A stretch of 47,950 nt of DNA from positions 1 through 47,950 of IMG/VR virus record IMGVR_UViG_3300017528_000216; one strand, written 5' to 3'. The notes beneath the pieces are model-generated. The model did not search any database. It saw nothing but the letters and a program-made list of their open reading frames with translations, and was not told the origin of the DNA. The DNA comes from a virus. Of the stretch, positions 15,035-20,891 are shown in pieces (the stretch's first letter is position 1; the number at the start of each line of letters is the position of its first letter). A program made the translations under genes and the position numbers.

Positions 15035-15714
15035 CACCAGAAGCGAAACCCGCCATGGCGGGCAGGCAGGCGGCAGAGTGGCAGATTGTCGATTATGGCG
15101 AGTCCGTAGGCATGGTGCTACAGCAAGGCGACGATGAATTAGCGGTACTGGACACTAAGCTAACTTACGCCAAAGCATCTAGGCTGCGCGATCTGCACAA
15201 CGCCGCCATGGCGGGCAGGCAGGCGGCAGAGGATCAGGCATTAGACAATGCGATTGCGGCACTCGGACAAGGGCAAAAGGGAACTGCTCGGCAGTTTCTC
15301 AGGTCAGCCATCGACGCCGCCGCCAAGCTGCCGAAGGCATTTGATGAAAGACAAGGGACGCCAGACCCTGCGCCCACACCGGACTGCAAGTGTATCGAAC
15401 AAGGCTATCCAGAGCAGGACTGCAAATGGCACGGGGAAGCAGCACAACACGCGACCACACCGGACGTGGAGCAGATTGCGCGGGAATTGGCGAAAGACGT
15501 TTGCGCGGTGTTGGGATTTGAAGACTGGCGAACTCGCAGCGAGTCCATCTTGCATCTTATTCGACCGCCGCTCGCCCAAGCCCGAAAACCGCTGGTACAG
15601 GCGTTAGCACAAATCCGCGCAGGATTGCAGAAATATTATGATGGCAAACAGGATGCTGCTGAGACAATAGATGACATAGGAGCAGCCGCACTCACCGGCA
15701 CGGAGGAGAAATGA
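15031..15714 (+). CDS. Hypothetical protein with repeated MAGRQAAE insert
   Basis: A 227-aa product. The segment AMAGRQAAE occurs twice (about residues 9-17 and 60-68), encoded by an identical 29-base repeat. Between the copies lies a beta-rich part (QIVDYGESVGMVLQQGDDEL). A Pro-rich, Cys-containing linker (PTPDCKCIEQGY) follows, then a helical C-terminal half (DVEQIARELAKDVCAVLGFE). I do not recognise a family. The repeat looks like an in-frame insertion of a mobile palindrome. Confidence 0.7.
   Translation: MTPEAKPAMAGRQAAEWQIVDYGESVGMVLQQGDDELAVLDTKLTYAKASRLRDLHNAAMAGRQAAEDQALDNAIAALGQGQKGTARQFLRSAIDAAAKLPKAFDERQGTPDPAPTPDCKCIEQGYPEQDCKWHGEAAQHATTPDVEQIARELAKDVCAVLGFEDWRTRSESILHLIRPPLAQARKPLVQALAQIRAGLQKYYDGKQDAAETIDDIGAAALTGTEEK
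15050..15078 (+). repeat. 29-bp direct repeat with palindrome, copy 1
   Basis: Identical to 15203-15231, 153 bases apart and in the same reading frame. It begins with the palindrome CCGCCATGGCGG and continues with GGCAGGC-type units. This is the size and style of small interspersed palindromic elements. Only these two copies were seen in the window. Confidence 0.8.
15203..15231 (+). repeat. 29-bp direct repeat with palindrome, copy 2
   Basis: Second exact copy of the element at 15050-15078. Both encode AMAGRQAAE. The flanking sequence differs from that of copy 1 on both sides, so the copied unit is sharply bounded. Confidence 0.8.
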
Positions 15715-15890
15715 AAGACAAGCCAGCAGCTTGTTCCTACGGTCATGCTTGGACGCCGGAAAACACCTATCTTTGGCGAGGAATCAAGTTTTGCAGGGCG
15801 TGTATGAGGCGGCGCGATGTAGCCAAACGGCCCGAGCGCAAAACATTCTGCGGACCGGAGCGCAAATTTCGGCCCGCAGATGCGGCATAA
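15711..15890 (+). CDS. Small Cys/His zinc-binding protein
   Basis: A 59-aa frame starting in the preceding stop (ATGA) with GGAGA nearby. It has CSYGHAWTPENTYLWRG then FCRACMRRR, the 'C--GH--TPENTY---G---C--C---R' pattern of small phage proteins related to the zinc knuckle of HNH endonucleases. The catalytic HNH residues are absent, so DNA or RNA binding is likelier than cleavage. A second Cys and a basic tail follow. Confidence 0.7.
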   Translation: MKDKPAACSYGHAWTPENTYLWRGIKFCRACMRRRDVAKRPERKTFCGPERKFRPADAA

Positions 15891-15897
15891 AAAACTA

Positions 15898-15924
15898 TTG
15901 GACAACGTATAGCAAAACTATAAC
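15898..15924 (+). promoter_or_regulatory. Second promoter with leaderless-type spacing
   Basis: TTGGAC (15898-15903), a 15-base spacer and TATAAC (15919-15924). The sequence TATAAC-CTGCCA-CC-ATGAA repeats the arrangement of the first early promoter (TAATAT-CTGCCA-GT-ATGAA), with exactly the same eight bases between -10 and ATG. The spacer is shorter than ideal. The shared CTGCCA strengthens the case for a functional unit. Confidence 0.5.
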
Positions 15925-15932
15925 CTGCCACC

Positions 15933-16448
15933 ATGAAATTGATCGAAGCGATGAAGCTGATTAAAGAGCTTCAAGTGAAAGCGGAGGACATTCGCAAGAA
16001 AATCAGGGATCACTCCGCTGATTTGGATTACGAAAACCCGATGTATCCTGACCAGAAGCGGCAGGTGCAGGAGTGGCTGCAATCTCACTCGGACATTCTG
16101 AAAGAGGTTCTGAAGCTGCGGGTGGCGATCCAGAGAACCAATATCGTCACTCCCGTCACGGTTCATCTGAACGGGGACGCTGTGACCAAAACCATTGCCG
16201 AGTGGATTCATCGTCGGCGGGATTTGGCCACCAACGAATTAACGGCGTGGTCGATGCTGACCGATCGGAATTTGAAGGAAGGCGTGGTCGCTTCGACGAT
16301 TCCAGGTGGAGCGCCGATGAAGGTGCAAGTGCGGCGCTACTACGATCCGGTGGAACGGGACGCGAAAATGGCGCTCTACAAAGCGGAACCTTCAACTATT
16401 GATCGGACATTGGAAGTAACGAACGCAATTACTTCGCTTGTTGAATGA
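15933..16448 (+). CDS. Hypothetical helical protein, septicolysin/DIP1984-like pattern
   Basis: A 171-aa product. The N-terminal half is helical and charged (KLIKELQVKAEDIRKKIRDH), and LRVAIQRTNIVTPV follows a second helix. Then TKTIAEWIHRRRDLATNELT leads to a basic strand, VQVRRYYDPV. The order of long helices, an '-I-RTN-' box, 'T--E-I-RRD-L' and a C-terminal helix recalls the DIP1984/septicolysin family, known from bacteria and phages but of unknown role. Similarity is at pattern level only. It is first after a probable promoter. Confidence 0.6.
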   Translation: MKLIEAMKLIKELQVKAEDIRKKIRDHSADLDYENPMYPDQKRQVQEWLQSHSDILKEVLKLRVAIQRTNIVTPVTVHLNGDAVTKTIAEWIHRRRDLATNELTAWSMLTDRNLKEGVVASTIPGGAPMKVQVRRYYDPVERDAKMALYKAEPSTIDRTLEVTNAITSLVE

Positions 16449-16570
16449 ATTTTACCCTACACAGAGAGATAGGCCCGAACCGGCCTCAGTGAAAGCTGAA
16501 AAACAGAGCAAAATGAAGCGTAAGACACCGACGACACAAGTGACAAAACCGAAATACACCGCAAATGTAT

Positions 16571-16641
16571 TTCTCTATAGCTCAATGGTTGAGCACACCA
16601 CATTGGATGGTGCGTTGCCGGTTCGAGTCCGGCTAGAGAAC
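16571..16641 (+). tRNA. tRNA, anticodon TTG (Gln), unusual A33
   Basis: Full cloverleaf: acceptor TTCTCTA/TAGAGAA (16571-16577 and 16634-16640), D arm GCTC/GAGC with AATGGTT loop, anticodon stem CACCA/TGGTG and T arm GCCGG/CCGGC with TTCGAGT loop. The variable loop has four bases. The seven-base anticodon loop is CATTGGA, giving anticodon TTG at 16603-16605. The base before it is A, not the nearly universal T33. CCA is not encoded. The discriminator is C. Predicted tRNA-Gln for CAA codons; the loop might instead mark a decayed or special tRNA. Confidence 0.85.
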
Positions 16642-16671
16642 GCAAAACCTCAAGGCTCAAGTCTTATGACC

Positions 16672-16723
16672 AAAGGTAGTAAGGCTCAATCAGAGCAAGG
16701 TAGTATGGGGCAAGGTAGCAAGG
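16672..16723 (+). repeat. Three imperfect CAAGGTAG repeats
   Basis: A(A/C)AGGTAG-type 13-base units lie at 16672-16684, 16696-16708 and 16711-16723, just downstream of the tRNA, in a stretch of about 190 bases without a convincing gene. The related word AAGGCTCAA occurs at 16652 and 16681. They may be remnants of local duplication or binding sites. The rest of 16449-16829 holds nothing else I can support. Confidence 0.4.
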
Positions 16724-16829
16724 GTGTAACGCTAGGCGTAGTTGCCAGCGAATGTCCTGCGGTAAGTTATGTTTCTTCGTTTCTCAACCTGAGCTTCGCA
16801 GGCTTCCTCTTTGGGAGGGTATTCTTTTT

Positions 16830-17006
16830 ATGACAACCAACCAATTAACCACCATCCAGATCACCAAAAAGACTTTGCGCAAAGTGCGAGCCTACTGTCG
16901 CAGGAACGGTTTTATCCAACGCTATTGGGTTGAGGATGTACTGCTTCGCTGGATTGTAGGAAAAAAAGCAAGGGGAGCGGCCAATCGCAACCGCTCCCCT
17001 GAATGA
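16830..17006 (+). CDS. Putative ribbon-helix-helix DNA-binding protein
   Basis: From the ATG at 16830, 58 aa. NQLTTIQITKKTLRKVRAYC gives the beta strand and first helix, and RNGFIQRYWVEDVLLRWIV the turn and second helix, an Arc/MetJ-type fold. A basic tail follows. GGGAGG lies about 12 bases before the start and could pair with CCTC upstream. A small dimeric repressor is a reasonable guess. Its target is unknown. Confidence 0.65.
   Translation: MTTNQLTTIQITKKTLRKVRAYCRRNGFIQRYWVEDVLLRWIVGKKARGAANRNRSPE
16971..17000. other. Perfect 10-bp hairpin at a gene junction
   Basis: AGGGGAGCGG, a ten-base loop and CCGCTCCCCT cover the last codons of the ribbon-helix-helix gene and end three bases before the next ATG. 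Read on the minus strand, the stem is followed by TGC and seven Ts, so it would work as a terminator against antisense transcription. On the plus strand it may control entry to the next gene. Confidence 0.55.
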
Positions 17007-18064
17007 ACATACAAACAAACTTAGAAGAGACTAAAAATATGGACACACAAATTGTAAAAGCAAGCGCGGAATTGGAGCGCCCGATGCGGGTCGAGGACGT
17101 TCTTGAGCAGGTCGCCCTCATTCAGCGCATCATGCAGAGTGTGATGAAGCAGGGCGAGCACTACGGGGTTATTCCGGGCACGGGACAGAAACCGTCCTTG
17201 CTCAAACCTGGGGCAGAAAAAATCTGCTTCACTTTCCGGCTCGCTCCCGAGTACGAAGTGATCGAGAGGCAAATGGAGCGCGAGCATCGCGAGTATCGCG
17301 TCACCTGCACACTGCGAACTGTGACGGGTCGGAGTGTCGGCCAAGGCGTCGGCTCCTGCTCGACGATGGAAAGTAAGTATCGCTTCCGAACCGGCCCGAA
17401 AGAAGGAACAGGGAAGCCGGTTCCGCATGAGTACTGGAACATGCGCAAGACCGATCCGGCAAAGGCGCTGGAACTGATCGGGGGCAAGGGGCATATCGTC
17501 GCGAAAGAGAGCGGCATGTGGCAAATCTTTACGCAGGGCGAAAAGATGGAGAACGACTCGATCGCTGACACCTACAATACCGTGCTTAAAATGGCGAAGA
17601 AACGCGCCCACGTTGATGCGGTGCTGACGGCGACGGCAGCGAGCGACATCTTTACGCAAGACGTTGAGGAAATCGTGGAGAATCTGAAGGTGGTGACGCA
17701 GGAGCCGGAAACAGAGGGATCATTCCAGCAAGCCGCCAAGGACGCTTTATTCGGAGCGCAGAAGCCCAGCGGTCCTGCGGATTGGCGTGAAGTCGGGGTT
17801 GCGGCCCAAGGGCCAAGCGAAGGCATGGCATTGGGGGAGTTGGACGAGGAAAAGCTGGAATTCCTGTTCTCTAACTGGATTCCGGCTCGGCTTGGGAAAG
17901 CAGCCTCGAAGGAAATCACACCAGCAGAACGGGCGATGATTGACGGGGTGATCGAGTGGAAACGACAACAGAACAAACCCAATCCAATGAACGCCAAACA
18001 GTTTCAGGAAGAACGCGAGCGCCAGCAAGCGGCAGCGGCAGACGAGGAGTTTCCGGCGTTATGA
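17003..18064 (+). CDS. Conserved phage protein, possible DNA-annealing or recombination factor
   Basis: A 353-aa product (341 if the ATG at 17039 is used). It has EHYGVIPGTGQKPSLLKPGA then EKICFTFRLAPEYEV, YRVTCTLRT, GQGVGSCSTMESKYR and a helix NTVLKMAKKRAHVDAVLTAT ending ASDIFTQDVEE. I recognise this order from many phage genomes, where it sits with nucleases. The 'NTV-KMAKKRA-VDA' helix resembles the basic helix of annealing proteins. The C-terminal third is a variable acidic tail. The exact activity is unproven. It overlaps the previous stop as ATGA. Confidence 0.65.
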   Translation: MNIQTNLEETKNMDTQIVKASAELERPMRVEDVLEQVALIQRIMQSVMKQGEHYGVIPGTGQKPSLLKPGAEKICFTFRLAPEYEVIERQMEREHREYRVTCTLRTVTGRSVGQGVGSCSTMESKYRFRTGPKEGTGKPVPHEYWNMRKTDPAKALELIGGKGHIVAKESGMWQIFTQGEKMENDSIADTYNTVLKMAKKRAHVDAVLTATAASDIFTQDVEEIVENLKVVTQEPETEGSFQQAAKDALFGAQKPSGPADWREVGVAAQGPSEGMALGELDEEKLEFLFSNWIPARLGKAASKEITPAERAMIDGVIEWKRQQNKPNPMNAKQFQEERERQQAAAADEEFPAL

Positions 18065-18357
18065 GCCTGCGATCCTCGACAATTTACGTTGAGCCCAAGA
18101 CGGTGCGGCGGCTCCTCGTACTGGTGAAACTGTATCCAGAGCGAGTTGCAGAGATCGGCAGCGGTAATGCTCCTCGTGAAAAAACTGCTGACGAGCGGGC
18201 TGATGCGATTCTCAATGAAGCGATTAAAGAGAAGTACCCACAAGTAATTGCTCTCGAAAAGGAACTGGCAATCACAGAAAAGGATTTTATGGAGCGAGCG
18301 AAAAACAACATTCTCGCTGAAGTTGAACAACAAATAATGAAAGGACAATTAGAATGA
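18061..18357 (+). CDS. Small hypothetical helical protein
   Basis: From the ATG at 18061, which overlaps the preceding stop as ATGA, the product is 98 aa. It opens with a strand (STIYVEPKTVRRLLVLVKLY) and continues as long charged helices (EKELAITEKDFMERAKNNIL). The short strand plus helix might be a ribbon-helix-helix. Its immediate position after the putative annealing protein suggests a partner. Confidence 0.7.
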   Translation: MSLRSSTIYVEPKTVRRLLVLVKLYPERVAEIGSGNAPREKTADERADAILNEAIKEKYPQVIALEKELAITEKDFMERAKNNILAEVEQQIMKGQLE

Positions 18358-18812
18358 GAAAGTTAGCAGTTATAATTGCGCTCCCGCTAATCACAGCGAG
18401 CAGCGCGTTCGCAGGGGATTTTGCACAAGCCTATGACGCGAGTAAAGGCCCCTCCACACTAATAGCGGCGATCATCACCCTCGCCATTATGATCGTCGGT
18501 TCGATCATCTTGGTGATGCGTGACAAAGGCAAACGGTTGCCACTTGCCACCATCGCTACAGTAATCGCAATGATGCTGGCAAGCGCAAACGCGGGCGACT
18601 TCGCCAACGCTGCCGATAGCGGATATGGGCCGAGCAATAATATGTGGAATAGGTTCGGCTCATGGTTCGGTTCATTCTGGACGAGCCATTTTAGCTGGGA
18701 GAATGTTACCGACTCGTTCGGCAGATTTACTCCCGTGCCGAGCGCGACTCCAAGCTGCGGTGACGGTAGATGCGGCGGTAACGGCGCGTCCCCGCCACGC
18801 CAACAGAACTAA
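18354..18812 (+). CDS. Membrane protein with signal peptide and repeated GDFA box
   Basis: A 152-aa product. A signal peptide (VIIALPLITASSAFA) is followed by GDFAQAYDASKGPS, then a hydrophobic helix (IAAIITLAIMIVGSIILVM), a basic stop (RDKGKRLP) and a second helix ending ASANA. The box recurs after this as GDFANAADSGYGPS. The tail is Trp-, Ser- and Pro-rich with a CGDGRCGG end. Repeats outside the membrane suggest an envelope-exposed protein. Not recognised. A strong terminator lies nine bases after the stop. Confidence 0.7.
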   Translation: MRKLAVIIALPLITASSAFAGDFAQAYDASKGPSTLIAAIITLAIMIVGSIILVMRDKGKRLPLATIATVIAMMLASANAGDFANAADSGYGPSNNMWNRFGSWFGSFWTSHFSWENVTDSFGRFTPVPSATPSCGDGRCGGNGASPPRQQN

Positions 18813-18820
18813 AATGAATC

Positions 18821-18892
18821 TGCCTGTCGCCGTGCTCTTCCGCGTGGGGTTTGCGTCCACTTTCCCCACAAACGGCGGCAGGCATCCTTTTT
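18821..18892 (+). terminator. Two-tier intrinsic terminator in the plus operon
   Basis: A 12-base outer stem (TGCCTGTCGCCG at 18821-18832 and CGGCGGCAGGCA at 18873-18884, one G.U pair) encloses an inner hairpin GTGGGG/CCCCAC. It is followed by TCCTTTTT. It ends five bases before the next ATG, so read-through or antitermination would be needed for downstream genes unless they have their own promoter. Confidence 0.8.
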
Positions 18893-18896
18893 GATT

Positions 18897-19145
18897 ATGG
18901 ATTACGCGGGTTCAAGTCCGATGGAAGATGAACAGTACATCATAGCCTTGGAGCAGTGGAAAAAAGAGGCGATGATCGTTTTTGACGATCTGAACCTGCA
19001 AGAGATCGGGAAGGAACTCGATCTGCCACTCGGAGCAAACATCGCTAAAGAAATCCTGCCTTGGATCAGAGTGATGAAAAAGCAGCGGCGTTTATGGGCA
19101 CTTACTGGTGAGTATTTCATGAAAGTTTATGGACGTTTTACCTGA
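18897..19145 (+). CDS. Small hypothetical protein before nuclease
   Basis: An 82-aa, mostly helical, acidic-to-neutral protein from the ATG at 18897. A TTG at 18891 is an alternative but lies in the terminator T-run. It contains DEQYIIALEQWKKEAMIVFD and an end KKQRRLWALTGEYFMKVYGR. It overlaps the nuclease gene by 17 bases. Not recognised. Confidence 0.65.
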   Translation: MDYAGSSPMEDEQYIIALEQWKKEAMIVFDDLNLQEIGKELDLPLGANIAKEILPWIRVMKKQRRLWALTGEYFMKVYGRFT

Positions 19146-19524
19146 AAACATTCTGAAGTGCATGTCCAAGAAAGACAGGGAGTCGTTGGGAAAGGGAGGA
19201 TTGCTGGCAAGCGAGGCTTTGGAGAAAGGGGAAACTCGGCTCGAACGTGAATTGCAATCAGAGATTGTTCAGTACTTACAGTTGAAGGGTATTGCAGTGC
19301 TGTGGTTCCGCACCGATAAGCGAACGAGAGCGACAGTCGGATGGCCAGATATTTCGTTTTGCAAGGACGGAGTTCCGTGGGGGATCGAAGTCAAGACTTC
19401 GGCGGGCCGAGTGCGGGCCGAGCAGTACGAAACCATGCGCAAAATGACTTGTGACGGGTGGCAGTGCGCGGTCGTGCGCAGCTTCAAAGAGTTTCATGAC
19501 TTGGTGTTCAAGGGTTATGATTGA
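19129..19524 (+). CDS. VRR-NUC domain nuclease
   Basis: A 131-aa single-domain nuclease of the VRR-NUC branch of the PD-(D/E)XK superfamily. E40 lies in the ERELQSEIVQYLQLKG helix. TVGWPDISF supplies the conserved Asp, and GIEVKTSAGR the E-x-K pair (about residues 87-89), followed by RVRAEQYETMR. Such stand-alone nucleases of phages are thought to resolve branched DNA. It probably acts with the putative annealing protein in recombination. It overlaps the previous gene by 17 bases. Confidence 0.85.
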   Translation: MDVLPENILKCMSKKDRESLGKGGLLASEALEKGETRLERELQSEIVQYLQLKGIAVLWFRTDKRTRATVGWPDISFCKDGVPWGIEVKTSAGRVRAEQYETMRKMTCDGWQCAVVRSFKEFHDLVFKGYD

Positions 19525-19534
19525 GGAGGAATTA

Positions 19535-19687
19535 ATGCGTCAATTTCAAGCTGCCCGTGCCAAGTGGCGGCGCTCCCCTAACCCAAAAAATCATACTACC
19601 ATGCTGACAGCATTTAATGCATGGGGTGACGCGCTTAGAGCGCAAAACGGCAACAGTGAAGTGAAGCGAATTGACGGTCATGAATGA
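19535..19687 (+). CDS. Small basic hypothetical protein
   Basis: A 50-aa product with a strong GAGGAGGA ribosome site before the ATG at 19535. The sequence is a helix with an aromatic-basic face (RQFQAARAKWRRSPNPKNHT) and a C-terminal helix NAWGDALRAQNG. It probably binds nucleic acid. It overlaps the following start by eight bases. Confidence 0.6.
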   Translation: MRQFQAARAKWRRSPNPKNHTTMLTAFNAWGDALRAQNGNSEVKRIDGHE

Positions 19688-19913
19688 GGCGCAGGTTGTT
19701 CTCTACAAATTGAAGCAGCGGCAGACCTTCGAGTTGAGCTCTCGCTTCAGTCCTCGGGTTGCAAACTTTGTGGAGCAAGCACGCGACATGGCGCTGGTAG
19801 CGTGGGGTAGCGTTGGCGGCGGAAAGATGGGGCAGGACGTGCTGGAAGTGTTAATGGAACAGATCAGTCAGGCTACTAACGCCTGTGAAATGCTAAAGCG
19901 GAGGAAACAATGA
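19680..19913 (+). CDS. Small helical hypothetical protein
   Basis: A 77-aa product from the ATG at 19680. VANFVEQARDMALVAWGSVG and DVLEVLMEQISQATNACEML are amphipathic helices. Downstream coupling is by ATGA. Nothing more can be inferred. Confidence 0.6.
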   Translation: MNEAQVVLYKLKQRQTFELSSRFSPRVANFVEQARDMALVAWGSVGGGKMGQDVLEVLMEQISQATNACEMLKRRKQ

Positions 19914-20224
19914 AGTGCAGTCGTTGCGGGTGGGAGGAACAAATTTACCGACCCAAAGGGGACGCGGATTTGCCTGATCTGTTCAAAAGTTGGGCTGTCC
20001 GAAAGTATCCGAAACAACGCGATACCATTATGAAGTGGCAAAGTTGGCTGCAAGTGCCACAATACTTGCGCGACGAATATCGACGGAAACTCAGAGGCCC
20101 ACGCGGGATTATTTCACATGAGCGATCCAACTCTAATCACGGTAGATTTGAGCGAAGTTCTGGAAAGCCTAGAGCGGTTGTACATGGCACAGCGCAGCCG
20201 AGGGTTCGCCCGTCCAAAGCCTAA
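19910..20224 (+). CDS. Zinc-knuckle hypothetical protein
   Basis: A 104-aa product that begins with the knuckle MKCSRCGWEEQ (CxxC at residues 3-6) and continues with a helical, aromatic part (TIMKWQSWLQVPQYLRDEYR). The last third overlaps the next gene by 107 bases in another frame. It is Arg/Ser-rich and probably unconstrained, so the functional part may be residues 1-70. Confidence 0.6.
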   Translation: MKCSRCGWEEQIYRPKGDADLPDLFKSWAVRKYPKQRDTIMKWQSWLQVPQYLRDEYRRKLRGPRGIISHERSNSNHGRFERSSGKPRAVVHGTAQPRVRPSKA

Positions 20225-20390
20225 GCTGATTGATCCCAATGATCGCGCCGCTGCCGACATTCCTGCTTCTTTTCTCGAATGGTGGAAGCAGCATGAGAAC
20301 TGCGACATCAACCCTGTAGTTGCGTGGAAGGCGGCGTATTTCCGAAACAAGTATTATGAAGCTTCACGAAAGTCAGCCGGACCTTTTTAA
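20118..20390 (+). CDS. Small hypothetical protein
   Basis: A 90-aa product with the regular segment SDPTLITVDLSEVLESLERL, Pro/Lys-rich middle and a helix PASFLEWWKQHENCD. It overlaps the preceding gene by 107 bases and the following one by 35. The composition looks more natural than that of the overlapping tail, so this frame is likely expressed. Not recognised. Confidence 0.55.
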   Translation: MSDPTLITVDLSEVLESLERLYMAQRSRGFARPKPKLIDPNDRAAADIPASFLEWWKQHENCDINPVVAWKAAYFRNKYYEASRKSAGPF

Positions 20391-20712
20391 TGGAATGGTC
20401 GATCGCGGCAGCGTGTTCGTTCGTAACCACGCTCGCGCGACCGATCCTGACACCTCCCAGGCTGCGGCAGAAAGCGTAGCTGACAAGGTAACGCTGGTTC
20501 AACAGCGGGTGTTGGAAATCCACGAAAAGAATCCCCACGGATTGACTGACGAGGAGTTGACTGACCTTTACATCACACACTTTGGCCCAACGGGTGAATC
20601 CTCGATCAGAAGTCGGCGGCATGATCTGACTGCCAAGGGCCGGTTTGAGGATATTGGGCGGCGAGAACTACGCAGTGGCCGCAAAGGAATTGTTTGGCGG
20701 CTGCTGCTTTGA
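20356..20712 (+). CDS. Phage winged-helix protein
   Basis: A 118-aa product from the ATG at 20356. The sequence ARATDPDTSQAAAESV, then VQQRVLEIHEKNPHGLTDEE, IRSRRHDLTAKGRFEDIGRR and GIVWRLL forms a winged helix. I know this pattern from phage early regions, often near DNA-modification genes. It probably binds DNA, perhaps as a regulator. It overlaps the preceding gene by 35 bases. Confidence 0.8.
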   Translation: MKLHESQPDLFNGMVDRGSVFVRNHARATDPDTSQAAAESVADKVTLVQQRVLEIHEKNPHGLTDEELTDLYITHFGPTGESSIRSRRHDLTAKGRFEDIGRRELRSGRKGIVWRLLL

Positions 20713-20714
20713 AA

Positions 20715-20891
20715 ATGAATGACGATACGCAGCGCCTCGATTGGTTAGAGAGAACAAGATCGGAAATTGATACCGACGGCCCTGGATTTATTATCTACAA
20801 CGCCAGCGAAGAACTAGGCCGCGGGGCCAGCAAAGGAGCTTGGAAAACTTTGCGCGAAGCCATCGACGCCGCCATGAAAAACCAGCACTGA
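20715..20891 (+). CDS. Small hypothetical protein before methyltransferase
   Basis: A 58-aa product from the ATG at 20715. TQRLDWLERTRSEIDTDGPG and a helix TLREAIDAAMKN fit small phage proteins that start 'D--RLDWLE'. Its stop overlaps a possible CTG start of the methyltransferase (CTGA). A TTG start for the methyltransferase lies inside it. Confidence 0.65.
   Translation: MNDDTQRLDWLERTRSEIDTDGPGFIIYNASEELGRGASKGAWKTLREAIDAAMKNQH

Noticed and set aside
16438-16833. 131-codon plus-strand frame over the tRNA
   Set aside because: It runs through a perfect cloverleaf and encodes the usual tRNA-derived 'SSMVEHTT' pattern. Its last part from 16666 ends with ATGA coupling, but its composition is not protein-like.
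17021-17659. 212-codon minus frame antisense to the conserved phage protein
   Set aside because: It is a shadow of the real plus frame, Arg/His/Cys-rich with no motif.
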